Shown: positions 56,048-64,000, counted from the stretch's first letter. The stretch: 64,000 nt of DNA from Agitococcus lubricus (GCF_003051055.1 NZ_QAON01000011.1:61175-125174); one strand, 5' to 3'. The notes: a model not told the origin generated them from the letters alone. Program-made: numbers and translations.

Positions 56048-56938
56048 ATGAACACGCCACAATCAACACCTATCCCTCAACAAGCCTTCGATTGGTATGA
56101 TGAATATGCACATGGCTTAATTGATAGACGTACCTTTATGAGAAACCTCGGTGGGTTAGCGGCTCTCGGTTTTTCGATGAGTGTGTTAACGGCTGCTTTA
56201 TTACCTAATTATGCCTTTGCAGAACAAGTCTCGTTTAATGATGATGCCATAAAAGCAACCTACACAGAGTTTGACTCACCCGATGGACATGGCAAAGGCC
56301 GAGGTTATCTTGTTGTCCCTAAAGACTTAAACGCCAAACGTCCTGTGGTATTAGTCATCCATGAAAATCGTGGCTTAAACCCTTATATTGAAGATGTAGC
56401 AAGACGACTGGCAAAAGTGGGTTTTATCGCCTTTGCCCCTGATGCCTTATTTCCTTTAGGGGGCTATCCGGGAAACGATGATGAAGGACGTGCCATGCAA
56501 AAATCGATGGATGAAGCCAAAATTCGCCATGATTTTGTCGCTGCCGCACGCTTTTTAAAATCGCATCCTCACAGCAATGGTAAGTTAGGGGCAGTTGGCT
56601 TTTGTTTTGGCGGATATATCGTCAATTATTTAGCCGCCGTTGATGCAGAGCTTTTGAGTGCGGCTGTACCTTTTTATGGAACGCCTACCAGTGCAGACTT
56701 ACGAAAAAATATTAAAGCACCGCTGTTGATTCACCTCGCCGAACAGGATAAACGCGTTAACGATTCATGGCCTGAATATGAGCAAGACCTAAAAGCCAAT
56801 AAAGTGGAATATACCATGCACATGTATAAAGATGCTCAACATGGTTTTCATAATGATTCGACCGCCCGATACGACAAAGAAAATGCCGAACTTGCATGGC
56901 AACGCACGCTTGCTTTTTTAAATAAAAAATTAAGTTGA
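56048..56938 (+). CDS. Tat-exported dienelactone hydrolase family protein
   Basis: A 296-residue alpha/beta hydrolase. The N-terminus has a twin-arginine motif (DRRTFMRNLGGLAALGFSMSVLTAALLPNYAFA). Catalytic Cys is in the GFCFGGY motif, Asp in LAEQDKRVND, His in AQHGFHND, the DLH triad. Such exported hydrolases act on unknown esters or lactones. It lies just outside the dnd locus and is an ordinary-looking gene; no defence link. Confidence 0.9.
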   Translation: MNTPQSTPIPQQAFDWYDEYAHGLIDRRTFMRNLGGLAALGFSMSVLTAALLPNYAFAEQVSFNDDAIKATYTEFDSPDGHGKGRGYLVVPKDLNAKRPVVLVIHENRGLNPYIEDVARRLAKVGFIAFAPDALFPLGGYPGNDDEGRAMQKSMDEAKIRHDFVAAARFLKSHPHSNGKLGAVGFCFGGYIVNYLAAVDAELLSAAVPFYGTPTSADLRKNIKAPLLIHLAEQDKRVNDSWPEYEQDLKANKVEYTMHMYKDAQHGFHNDSTARYDKENAELAWQRTLAFLNKKLS

Positions 56939-57111
56939 TTGCCAAGGACAGTTTAAAATTGACCTTTGTAGCGTATAGCGTGTGCAATACCTAGCATCAA
57001 TTGTATTGATGTTATCAAAAAAGAGTGCATGATTTTCGCTGGTACACTAGCATTTTAAGGCGCAGACAGTTTTTTAACTTGAATTTTTTTGCCATCAGTA
57101 CACAATCTGTC

Positions 57112-57144
57112 TGTAAAGCAAAATGCTTTACATGAAATACATGT
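57112..57144. promoter_or_regulatory. RelB-type operator palindromes
   Basis: TGTAAAGCA-AAA-TGCTTTACA (57112-57132) is a perfect 9-base dyad, and ACATG-AAATA-CATGT (57130-57144) overlaps it. They lie 13-45 bases before the antitoxin start, where RelB-family proteins usually bind to repress their own operon. Confidence 0.65.
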
Positions 57145-57156
57145 GGGAGTTTCAAG

Positions 57157-57396
57157 ATGGCAAATATTAATATTCGAGTTGATGATGCGCTGAAAGAGCG
57201 TGCCTATTCGGTCTTAGCACAATTAGGTATATCACCCTCAGATGCGATGCGTCAATTTTTAGCCTATATTGCAGATAATGGTAAGCTGCCTATTAAAGCA
57301 ATCATGGTGTCGGATGAAGATGCCGAACTTATTGCTATTGTACAAGAGCGGTTAAAAAATCCTCAGCCTCTACGGGTTAATCTAGATGACCTATGA
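57157..57396 (+). CDS. relB: RelB/DinJ-family antitoxin
   Basis: A 79-residue ribbon-helix-helix antitoxin: MANINIRVDDALKERAYSVLAQLGISPSDAMRQFLAYI is the RelB/DinJ pattern. The C-terminal part (DEDAELIAIVQERLKNPQPL) should wrap the toxin. It overlaps the toxin gene by 11 bases, so the two are translationally coupled. Ribosome binding site GGGAG upstream of ATG 57157. Confidence 0.9.
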   Translation: MANINIRVDDALKERAYSVLAQLGISPSDAMRQFLAYIADNGKLPIKAIMVSDEDAELIAIVQERLKNPQPLRVNLDDL

Positions 57397-57694
57397 GCTA
57401 GCGTTTGACCAACGTGCACTTAAGGAATTTAAAAAATTAGGTGCAACCATCAGGCAACAATTCAAAAATAAATTAGTACAAGTTTTGGAAAATCCGCATA
57501 TACCAGCTAATAAACTTTCGGGTATGGCTAACTGTTATAAAATCAAATTGAGGTCAGCAGGTTATAGACTGGTTTATCAAGTGCAAGATGAGCAGGTAGT
57601 TGTGTTTGTTGTTGCGGTAGGTAAACGTGAAGCTAATGAAGCTTATAACACTGCAAATCAACGACTTGGCGATTTAGAGCCGCCAAAAAAATAA
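57386..57694 (+). CDS. relE: RelE-family toxin
   Basis: A 102-residue mRNA interferase: LAFDQRALKEFKKLGATIRQQFKNKLVQVLENP followed by GMANCYKIKLRSAGYRLVYQVQDEQVVVFVVAVGKREANEAY, the RelE/ParE pattern with Arg and Lys residues that contact RNA. It cuts mRNA on the ribosome when antitoxin is lost. It is followed by a strong terminator. Confidence 0.9.
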   Translation: MTYELAFDQRALKEFKKLGATIRQQFKNKLVQVLENPHIPANKLSGMANCYKIKLRSAGYRLVYQVQDEQVVVFVVAVGKREANEAYNTANQRLGDLEPPKK

Positions 57695-57710
57695 ATCAAA
57701 TAAAGCAAAA

Positions 57711-57743
57711 AAGCAGCCTGCCCATACAAGGGCAGACTGCTTT
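57711..57743. terminator. Bidirectional intrinsic terminator
   Basis: AGCAGCCTGCCC and GGGCAGACTGCT pair over 12 bases with one mismatch around a 6-base loop; an A-run precedes it and T-rich sequence follows, so it can end transcription of relBE (rightward) and of the 57758 gene (leftward). Confidence 0.82.
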
Positions 57744-57757
57744 ACTTATGCCGCGCT

Positions 57758-58042
57758 TTAATACTCCTCTGGCAATAACACCGTAGTCACCGACCTATCA
57801 GCCTCAGTAATAATCCATACTTTGCCTGTTTTCAAAGGATAAACCGACATAATACGGTAGCCACGTTCAATCGCTTGTTGATTGCTTAAGGCATCTTCGG
57901 CAGGAACATTGCCCCAATCACCTGATTGATGACGAGCCAATAAACTAAAGCACGATGTATTATGTTGGGCTAAAAGTTCAAGGGCATGGGGTGTGGCAAC
58001 GGTTTGACCGAGTGAAAATAAAGGATTAACGCACAGTAACAT
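57758..58042 (-). CDS. Small mobile-element protein
   Basis: A 94-residue protein of the kind found in plasmids and ICEs: MLLCVNPLFSLGQTVATPHALELLAQHN, LLARHQSGDWGNVPAEDALSNQQAIERGYRIMSVYPLKTGKVWIITEADRSVTTVLLPEEY. Conserved features are the HQSGDWG and VWIITEADRS motifs. Function unknown. It begins after GGAGAA and lies 24 bases downstream of the 58067 gene, in the same direction. Confidence 0.75.
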   Translation of the reverse strand: MLLCVNPLFSLGQTVATPHALELLAQHNTSCFSLLARHQSGDWGNVPAEDALSNQQAIERGYRIMSVYPLKTGKVWIITEADRSVTTVLLPEEY

Positions 58043-58066
58043 GATAATTCTCCGCGTAAGTTAGGG

Positions 58067-59056
58067 TTAATTAGGGGAAATGGTTTGCGCTTGTAAACGC
58101 TGACCGAGTTTTTGCTTTAAAACACCATTGGCGGTTTTAGAGTTGATGTTGCTGGTGTTATTTGAAAGGTTTGGGTTGTTGGCATTAGTATTGGTGGTTG
58201 AAGTCGATTGACCTTGTGCCGAGTTATCATCATCAGGATTTGGATAAAATTCTTCTAACAACTCAGGAATTTCTTCTTCGCTAAATTCAAATTGCGCGTT
58301 GTTAAATCCTGCTTGTGCGGCTTGGTCTAAGGCTTGTTGCTGAAAGCCCATTTCTTGTCGTTGTTGATTCAGGGTTTTTGCCTGTTGCAAGGCTTCGGCT
58401 AAGGTGTGGTTATCTCGTAGGGTTAAATCCACGTAATAAATTGCTGTGCGATGGCTTTGAGTCGTGCTTTTACCTCGGAGTTTTAATTGCAGGGGTAAAC
58501 AGGCTAATAAATCTCCTGAGATGGCTTGGTAATAACTCAAACGTGCCGCTAACGTGCGAATGCTGTTAAAACCTGTGGTTCTAAAGATAAACGTGCCAAT
58601 ATCTTCTTCGTCATTGACAATAACGTGTAAACGACCATACGGTTTACAGTGACCTGTTCGGGCTAAGTCGCATGCTTCGGGACTAGGGCAGGGTAATTGT
58701 TGAATGCCTTGTGGTGTATATCGCCGACACGTCTCCCCATTACCTACACATAATGGTCTGCCTGTTTGTCTATCGAATAAACTGTATTCCGCTCGTAGGT
58801 TTAATTTAGGCGAATTAAATAATAGGCGAACAGGAATGGTGCGTAATTTACCGTTGTTGGTGGTTTGTGTTTGGCGGAGTTGTTCATCTAAGGGATGAAG
58901 TAACCAGCCGTCTTTATGCTGTACTTGGGTGGTTAAGGTAAATTGGTCATCCTTTTCGGGTAAACGTTTACCGTTCTTTTCGACAATTTTACCAATGCTA
59001 ATCCGACCGATAATCGGTGGGGTGATGGCTAAACCTTTAATCATGATGTTCTCCAA
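58067..59056 (-). CDS. Recombination-directionality-factor-like / Gp3-type protein
   Basis: A 329-residue protein. IIGRISIGKIVEKNGKRLPEKDDQFTLTTQVQ and the Cys-rich ETCRRYTPQGIQQLPCPSPEACDLARTGHCKPYGRLHVIV match the phage Gp3/RDF-like family that directs site-specific recombination. An Asn/Ser/Gln-rich disordered segment (about 265-310) precedes a basic end. It sits upstream of the 57758 gene with no terminator between, so the two may share a transcript. The role is inferred from family. Confidence 0.72.
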   Translation of the reverse strand: MENIMIKGLAITPPIIGRISIGKIVEKNGKRLPEKDDQFTLTTQVQHKDGWLLHPLDEQLRQTQTTNNGKLRTIPVRLLFNSPKLNLRAEYSLFDRQTGRPLCVGNGETCRRYTPQGIQQLPCPSPEACDLARTGHCKPYGRLHVIVNDEEDIGTFIFRTTGFNSIRTLAARLSYYQAISGDLLACLPLQLKLRGKSTTQSHRTAIYYVDLTLRDNHTLAEALQQAKTLNQQRQEMGFQQQALDQAAQAGFNNAQFEFSEEEIPELLEEFYPNPDDDNSAQGQSTSTTNTNANNPNLSNNTSNINSKTANGVLKQKLGQRLQAQTISPN

Positions 59057-59065
59057 AAAATAAAA

Positions 59066-59091
59066 AAGCCCTTGTCGTGATACAAGGGCTT
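59066..59091 (-). terminator. Intrinsic terminator after the YqaJ gene
   Basis: AAGCCCTTGT (59066-59075) and ACAAGGGCTT (59082-59091) form a perfect 10-base stem; on the minus strand it is followed by a run of six Ts. It separates the YqaJ gene from the 58067 gene. Confidence 0.85.
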
Positions 59092-59149
59092 TATGCCGTG
59101 TGAGGGTGAAATCGATTTGAGTTAATAGAACTTAATCCTTAGTCAGTAT

Positions 59150-60343
59150 TTAATCACTGGCTTTGGCATTTGCGACAGGCCGTTCAGAGACTAAAAAGCG
59201 TCTGCTACCGACTTTGCTGCGCTGATACTGTTGACAGAGTTGTGGATGGTCTTTAGCGAGGGCAGTGGTATCTAGGTAAACTGAGTCTTTGGCCTTTTTC
59301 CATGACAAAGAGCCTTGAGCAAATTGGGCATAACTGGCTTCACCGAGATTCTGTTGTAGCAGTTGTTTATAAAATTCCTCTTGTTGTTGGTAAAAGCTGA
59401 GTTGCTTGCGTGTGTTGATGAGGGAGTCAAACAAGCTAGAAACATGGGTATTGTCGCTAAAATCAACCGTCTGACCGTAGTCTTGTGGGAACAAACAGCG
59501 TAGGGCAACGCCTGACGATTCAGAGCCATCGGCACAAGGCGTGGTATTACTTTGCACGTACTGCCAAAACAACCGCTCTAATTCAATCAATTTGGCAATT
59601 AACTCTTCATCGCGTTCAATGCGATAAATCTTTAATTGCTGACCACAAATCAACACACAAACATCGGCGGCTTGTAAGCCAGTTACCGCTAATTGATGTT
59701 GTACCTGACATTGCACATATTCAGGTACACCGTCTTTCCACAGTTTTGCCCCATATTCACCAGCGGTTTTACATTCCAGTAGTTGCACCTCATCACTGCC
59801 AATCACCCGATAATCAATATTGGCTAACATCCATGATTTATCACTATCGGCATGTTGCAGAATCGCATTGACCTTACGCACTTTACGACCTGTGACTTTG
59901 GTGTAATGTTGGGCGACAATCGGTTCTAAAACCTGACCCCAATACATTTTTGACTCTATATCGGGTGTTGCCGAAGAATGTTGAGAAGGGCTGTGATTAA
60001 TATCAGACTCATCACAGGACTCTTCGGTAAAACGACCTGTTTTAATCATCCATAATTCCAACTGGGATTGATAGGGATTTAAACCCACAGCCGCCGCTGC
60101 ATCACTACCGCCAATACCTTGTTTACGCACAGCTAACCATTCGCTACGACTTAAGCCTTTGGTGTTGATTAAACGAATCGCGTTGGCAGTGTGGGTGTGG
60201 GTTTTAGTGGATTGCTCACGAAGTACGGTTAAAGACAGGGAGTTGTCTGAATTAACAGGCGTAGCTGTACCAATGGCCAGCGGTTGATGTGATACAACCG
60301 CCAATGAAGTTGATGGCGATTGTTCAGTATGTTGATATTCCAT
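59150..60343 (-). CDS. YqaJ-type exonuclease
   Basis: A 397-residue nuclease of the YqaJ/lambda-exonuclease group. The motif RKQGIGGSDAAAAVGLNPYQSQLELWMIKTG, a DE pair in the mid part (LANIDYRVIG) and VQLLECKTAG (Glu-Cys-Lys at the metal site) are present. These enzymes resect DNA ends for phage-type recombination. The N-terminal 60 residues are extra. It is followed by its own terminator. Confidence 0.85.
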   Translation of the reverse strand: MEYQHTEQSPSTSLAVVSHQPLAIGTATPVNSDNSLSLTVLREQSTKTHTHTANAIRLINTKGLSRSEWLAVRKQGIGGSDAAAAVGLNPYQSQLELWMIKTGRFTEESCDESDINHSPSQHSSATPDIESKMYWGQVLEPIVAQHYTKVTGRKVRKVNAILQHADSDKSWMLANIDYRVIGSDEVQLLECKTAGEYGAKLWKDGVPEYVQCQVQHQLAVTGLQAADVCVLICGQQLKIYRIERDEELIAKLIELERLFWQYVQSNTTPCADGSESSGVALRCLFPQDYGQTVDFSDNTHVSSLFDSLINTRKQLSFYQQQEEFYKQLLQQNLGEASYAQFAQGSLSWKKAKDSVYLDTTALAKDHPQLCQQYQRSKVGSRRFLVSERPVANAKASD

Positions 60344-60357
60344 AAAAACCTCGACAT

Positions 60358-60393
60358 AAAAAAAGCACAGCCTGCATGACAGACTATGCTTGA
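60358..60393 (-). terminator. Intrinsic terminator upstream of the YqaJ gene
   Basis: On the minus strand AAGCATAGTCTG-TCATG-CAGGCTGTGCTT pairs over 12 bases with two G-U-like mismatches, followed by TTTTTTT. It ends the 60486 gene transcript before yqaJ starts. Confidence 0.78.
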
Positions 60394-60485
60394 GTGAATG
60401 AAAATAATTGTGTTGAATGAGGGATGATAAGAAGCTGATTGTTGATGGCGTAAAAAGAATATTTCAGCCAATCACCGCGAAAGTA

Positions 60486-61301
60486 TTAAGCCAAAGCGAT
60501 TGGCACACGTTGCCTACCTTCTGAAAAAATCGTTGCATTAGGATTAGTCGAACTCAGTAATGACCACCACCACGGCAACGCATGAGGGTTACTCAGCGGT
60601 AAATGTTGGTCACCATAACCGTGATTGTCGCTGAGATGAATTTCTAAACAGTGGGGACTGCTGAGTAGTTCATGTACCAAACTCCATTCCACATGATTCG
60701 TCTGTACTGCCAAAATATTCAAATGCGACAAATCTAAGGCGTAATTCACCCCCGATTCGAGTAGTTGTTGATATTCTTGCCATGTACTGATTAACCAATG
60801 ATGTTTACCGTTTGGTGTCGGGTAATGACCTTCAACACCGACTGGTATGCCAAATAAATCCTCAATTTCTTGAGTAAACTGTAAAACATCTGCCACTGAA
60901 CAAGTACCGCGTTTACCTGCATGAGCGGTATAAACAGGTGCATCCAACACGTGTGATAAATGCGCCATCTGTTTAAACCAATCTTTTTCATGTGGCCAAT
61001 CGGCTATATCAACGATTTTGTGCTGTCTTTCGATATGGACATTGGCATGACAGCGAAACTCAATGTGAGATAATTCGGCTTTTAATTGCAACGCCAATTC
61101 AGGGGTAAATTGCCCCAAATTCTGTGGACAAATTTGTAAGCGTTTCGTCGATAGATAACCGAGTAAAGGCTCTCGTGGTGTAACGTCTAAAGCCAATTGA
61201 ATCGCTTGTTGATGAGTTAAACGACCATAAGCCCCAAGCGAAATATGAATCTCTTGTGTGGATGGAACACACCCCGAATCAGCCTTATAAATCGTATTCA
61301 T
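60486..61301 (-). CDS. TIM-barrel metalloprotein of the AP-endonuclease/xylose-isomerase superfamily
   Basis: A 271-residue protein with the eight-strand order and metal ligands of the superfamily: H in VYTAHAGKRG, E in VGVEGHYP, D and H in ALDLSHLN, H-x-SD-N and GDQH in EIHLSDNHGYGDQH, and a final E in IFSEGRQ. A complete set suggests an active enzyme. It overlaps the next gene upstream (61285) by 17 bases. An AP endonuclease-like role on element DNA or sugar-type isomerase activity are both open. Confidence 0.65.
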   Translation of the reverse strand: MNTIYKADSGCVPSTQEIHISLGAYGRLTHQQAIQLALDVTPREPLLGYLSTKRLQICPQNLGQFTPELALQLKAELSHIEFRCHANVHIERQHKIVDIADWPHEKDWFKQMAHLSHVLDAPVYTAHAGKRGTCSVADVLQFTQEIEDLFGIPVGVEGHYPTPNGKHHWLISTWQEYQQLLESGVNYALDLSHLNILAVQTNHVEWSLVHELLSSPHCLEIHLSDNHGYGDQHLPLSNPHALPWWWSLLSSTNPNATIFSEGRQRVPIALA

Positions 61302-61734
61302 AATTGCTGCACTCCGTATAATACTCGGTATGCTCTAAACGAAAGGTTCCCTCAGAGACGTTAATGGTCATCGTCCCTGAACCGCCATCATTGTTTTCCC
61401 AACCCCCATGATGAGCATCAACCCACGTTAGTACAAAATCACGTAATGCCGAATCAATTGAAGATTGTTGCTCCTGTAAAAAGTAACGGTATTCACCGTC
61501 TTGATATTCACCTGCTAAACAGTTATACGTGAGTTGCTGTGTTTTTAACGTGTTTGCAATATTGGCTTGTGCTAATGATTCAGGAAAAATCTCTAATTCA
61601 CAGACATCACCTGAATCGCCGCCGCCTTCATAACGCACCACTAATTGCGTAATGGCTAAGGCAGCAAGAGCAGTTAATAGCGGTTGACGATTAGCACGCA
61701 CCGCCTCGAAAGATTTAGGACTGTAACCCATCAT
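61285..61734 (-). CDS. DUF6878-like protein, copy 1
   Basis: A 149-residue acidic protein; one of three paralogues in a row. Shared pattern: ANRQPLLTALAALAITQLVVRYEGGGDSGDVCELEIFPE, a middle part ending YFLQEQQSSIDSALRDFVLTWVDAHHGGWENNDGGSGTMTINV, and a C-terminal LEHTEYYTECSNYEYDL. I take it as DUF6878. Mobile-element genes of unknown role. Overlaps the TIM-barrel gene by 17 bases. Confidence 0.72.
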   Translation of the reverse strand: MMGYSPKSFEAVRANRQPLLTALAALAITQLVVRYEGGGDSGDVCELEIFPESLAQANIANTLKTQQLTYNCLAGEYQDGEYRYFLQEQQSSIDSALRDFVLTWVDAHHGGWENNDGGSGTMTINVSEGTFRLEHTEYYTECSNYEYDL

Positions 61735-61778
61735 GATAAAACTCCAACTTAATAACGATAATTAAGAAAAAAGGGCAT

Positions 61779-61810
61779 AAAAAAAGCCCTGTGCTAAACA
61801 GCAACAGGGC
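61779..61810 (-). terminator. Intrinsic terminator between the DUF6878-like genes 1 and 2
   Basis: Minus strand GCCCTG-N18-CAGGGC with a TTTTTTT tail. It separates the first and second of the three paralogues and is one of the series 59066, 60358, 61779, 62876. Confidence 0.75.
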
Positions 61811-61878
61811 GGATGAAATCAAGGCATAACAACGGATAACTTTAAAAAAGTATCACTGGGAAAAGGCAAGTAAACTCA

Positions 61879-62355
61879 CTAAATCAGCGTATTATTGACC
61901 GCTGGTTGTGTCGCATCGTGATAGGGAGAATGACGGGCATATTCCATAAAAAATTGGGTATGAATTAATTCACAACGCTGTTCATCGGCATCTAAAATCA
62001 CTTTGCCCTCAGCCCCTTCTTCGGTATCCCAATCAGGGTATTTGATGCCTAAACAGCTTAAGGCAAAATCACACAAGGCTACACGCATCGACACCTGTTG
62101 GACTTCACCTGCACTGTAATACTGACCTTGTGTATTACGTGCTAGGATTAAGAATTGGTAGGGCAGTTGGCATTTGTCAACGTGTGTTAACTGAGTCTCA
62201 GGAAAGACCTTTAAGGCCGTGACATCACCTGAATCAGCATAGCTTTCGTATTCGATAGTAATTTCACTAATACCTAATGACGGCATGGTGTGTAATAACA
62301 AATCACGATTAGCTTGAATAATCGTAATAGCTTCGGGATTATGATACTCGGGCAT
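61879..62355 (-). CDS. DUF6878-like protein, copy 2
   Basis: A 158-residue paralogue: IIQANRDLLLHTMPSLGISEITIEYESYADSGDVTALKVFPE, then GQYYSAGEVQQVSMRVALCDFALSCLGIKYPDWDTEEGAEGKVILD. The SGD/GD motif is retained; the HHGGWENN motif of copies 1 and 3 is changed to YPDWDTEEG. ATG 62355 is preferred over 62406 because GGAGAA precedes it. Most diverged of the three. Confidence 0.7.
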   Translation of the reverse strand: MPEYHNPEAITIIQANRDLLLHTMPSLGISEITIEYESYADSGDVTALKVFPETQLTHVDKCQLPYQFLILARNTQGQYYSAGEVQQVSMRVALCDFALSCLGIKYPDWDTEEGAEGKVILDADEQRCELIHTQFFMEYARHSPYHDATQPAVNNTLI

Positions 62356-62409
62356 GGTTGTTCTCCATGAAAAATTTGAATAAAAAACTAATAGAGCAAT
62401 CGGCAACAG

Positions 62410-62850
62410 CTATAGACAATAGCGATAGTCATTTGATGGGATTGAATAATCGGTGTGAACCAATAAGAATTGATCGTTTAAGCTATTGATGGTCATGACA
62501 CCTTCACCACCCTGATTGTTTTCCCAACCAGCATGATGAAGATCAACCCACATGATCGTAAACACACGTAATGCCTCCTCTAATGACAAGGGTTTATCGA
62601 CTAAAAAGTAATGATAAGCACCATAACGGTATGTGCCACGAACAAAGCTAAACGCCAAAAGTTGATCTTGTAGTGCGGAAGGGGATTGGTCATCATGAGA
62701 AGGAATAACAATCTCCGTAATATCGCCTTCATCACTACTACCACGATAACGGATGATAACTTCATTTATTTCAACTGCTTGTAATGCGTTTAGCACACGT
62801 TGCCGATTGGTGGATAAAGCCGTCATCGCTTGTGAATTGTGAAAGAGCAT
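62410..62850 (-). CDS. DUF6878-like protein, copy 3
   Basis: A 146-residue paralogue: ALSTNRQRVLNALQAVEINEVIIRYRGSSDEGDITEIVIPS, then YRYGAYHYFLVDKPLSLEEALRVFTIMWVDLHHAGWENNQGGEGVMTIN. ATG 62850 follows TTGGAGGCATC and gives the same start as the other paralogues; the 62904 start adds a hydrophobic stretch that overlaps a terminator hairpin. Copies 1 and 3 are closest to each other. Confidence 0.7.
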   Translation of the reverse strand: MLFHNSQAMTALSTNRQRVLNALQAVEINEVIIRYRGSSDEGDITEIVIPSHDDQSPSALQDQLLAFSFVRGTYRYGAYHYFLVDKPLSLEEALRVFTIMWVDLHHAGWENNQGGEGVMTINSLNDQFLLVHTDYSIPSNDYRYCL

Positions 62851-62875
62851 GATGCCTCCAATAATCAAACGGCAT

Positions 62876-62918
62876 AAAAAAAGCACGATGACCACCACAG
62901 TCACCGTGCTTTAAGAAA
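62876..62918 (-). terminator. Intrinsic terminator between DUF932 and copy 3
   Basis: Minus strand AAGCACGGTGAC / GTCATCGTGCTT-type stem (one mismatch) with a TTTTTTT tail. It lies between the DUF932 gene and the third DUF6878-like gene and limits read-through. Confidence 0.78.
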
Positions 62919-62957
62919 CATAAAATAAGGCAGTAGAATTAAATAAAACTGAATAAG

Positions 62958-63923
62958 CTAAGCCGATACCAAGCGTAACGCCTCATCTAAAGCACGTTGT
63001 TTAATAGTTGCTCCTTGGCCAAACCATGCCGAATCTAAACGATGGTCAATACTGCGTGCCTTACGCTGATGGTCAACAAATTCCGTGACAGAATTTAATA
63101 AACCAAAGGCAGTCCCTTTAGCAGATGACAAATCTGACCCTAAACCTTGACCCTCAAACAAAGTCTTTGCTTTGGCCATGGTGCGTTCAAAAGATTGCAT
63201 ACTCGCTTGACCTTTCATTGCGGCATCACCAAACACTTTGGCATAAAACTTATCCACCTCCGTACTTTTGACTTTACGTTCACTTAAGGTCTTTAGGCGA
63301 TACATAAAGTCATCCCAAGCAGCGACAGAAACACCGAGTTGCTTTTTCACCGCTTGCGCATCAAAGGTGGTATTGTGCGGAACTTTCACGGCCTGACCTT
63401 GACCATTTAAAGCCACGGCCAACGTGTTATTACACACCACCCGAATACTGGTAAATTGCGCGGTTGTGGCTAATGTGCCATCACAAGCGGTAGCCAACAG
63501 CAAATAACCATTAGTCACATCGTTACCGCGTAAGCTCATGGATTGACCTGTTTTCGCTAATGCCCAAATCTTACGACCGCCTTTTAACACCCCTGCCGTT
63601 TCTAATTCAAAGCCGGAGACTTCGGTTAAATCGCGATAAAACTCTAAAATCTCACGCGGTTGAACCACCTGATAACGTTGACTGACGACTGACAGGGGAG
63701 CATTTGTATCTGAACGATACAACACCTTATTATCGGCAAAGGTACGGATAGAGGAGGTTTGCTCATCACCTGTCATAAAACGGACAGGGGCTTCTAGAAT
63801 TGACCAATCCATACCAGCTTGTTTAGCCCAGATTTCCAAGGGCTGCTGCTCTTCTAAATGATTACCTAAACCGTGCCATGGGGTTGTACCGACATAAGCC
63901 ATCGATTCGACTAAATGTGACAT
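62958..63923 (-). CDS. DUF932 phage/plasmid-like protein
   Basis: A 321-residue protein of the DUF932 group found on plasmids, ICEs and phages: SHLVESMAYVGTTPWHGLGNHLEEQQPLEIWAKQAGMDWSILEAPV and TRVVCNNTLAVALN-like FTSIRVVCNNTLAVALN. GGAGAA precedes the ATG at 63923. Molecular role unknown; usually near recombination genes, as here. Its upstream 77 bases to the window end show no gene. Confidence 0.87.
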   Translation of the reverse strand: MSHLVESMAYVGTTPWHGLGNHLEEQQPLEIWAKQAGMDWSILEAPVRFMTGDEQTSSIRTFADNKVLYRSDTNAPLSVVSQRYQVVQPREILEFYRDLTEVSGFELETAGVLKGGRKIWALAKTGQSMSLRGNDVTNGYLLLATACDGTLATTAQFTSIRVVCNNTLAVALNGQGQAVKVPHNTTFDAQAVKKQLGVSVAAWDDFMYRLKTLSERKVKSTEVDKFYAKVFGDAAMKGQASMQSFERTMAKAKTLFEGQGLGSDLSSAKGTAFGLLNSVTEFVDHQRKARSIDHRLDSAWFGQGATIKQRALDEALRLVSA

Positions 63924-64000
63924 GATAAATTCTCCGAAAATGAAAGATAAAAAACCATCATCAATAAAGTATAGTTAAAAGCAAATGAGACGCATTAACA

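Overview
The window reads as a gammaproteobacterial accessory region. A Moraxellaceae-like host is a guess from gene style only (CopA/CopB/Cus-type copper genes, AlpA and inovirus-Gp2 genes, TTG starts). It is a mosaic: the copper half (about 3.5-31 kb) is visibly more GC-rich than the AT-rich half that follows (about 31.5-56 kb), so the two halves probably arrived separately.

Layout. (1) 1-3.5 kb: a cut-off hypothetical gene, a small helix-turn-helix gene and an IS21-family istA/istB pair. (2) 3.5-31.1 kb: a large copper-resistance island. It has a CopS/CopR two-component pair, a TolC-like lipoprotein, a multicopper oxidase, a cupredoxin-CusF fusion, CueR with a CopA ATPase and CopZ, a cytosolic Csp3-type copper store, a second (YHS/HMBD-type) P-type ATPase, a complete CusCBA-F export system, and many small Met/His-rich periplasmic proteins. 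A DmeR/DmeF cobalt-nickel module, a possibly damaged methyltransferase, an IS3 remnant and an AraC/sterol-desaturase pair are embedded in it. Likely control comes from CueR (classic MerR-type promoters in front of both copA and copZ) and CopR (TGTCAT/ATGACA boxes). (3) 31.1-38.1 kb: a mobile-element module with a six-copy TGGTCA iteron array of about 21-bp period, two AlpA-like regulators, an unknown 560-aa protein, an inovirus Gp2-type replication protein, a WGR protein, an XRE regulator and small membrane or lipoproteins, then a FemAB-like acyltransferase. (4) 38.4-55.9 kb: a complete DNA phosphorothioation defence locus. The restriction genes dptFGH face the modification genes dndBCDE, and a Dnd-linked methyltransferase lies divergent from dndB. 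Two extra genes, a four-helix membrane protein and a second DGQHR (DndB-like) protein, are translationally coupled to dptH. (5) 56-64 kb: a Tat-exported dienelactone hydrolase, a RelBE toxin-antitoxin pair, and a minus-strand run of phage/ICE-type genes (RDF-like, YqaJ nuclease, TIM-barrel protein, three tandem paralogues, DUF932), most separated by their own intrinsic terminators.

The points most worth attention are the dptH-linked membrane/DGQHR pair, the AATAACGTAA operator array between dndB and the methyltransferase, the iteron array, a possible PD-(D/E)xK nuclease site in DptH, and a 20-base leader shared by two copper-protein genes. All calls come from reading the sequence; no database search was run.
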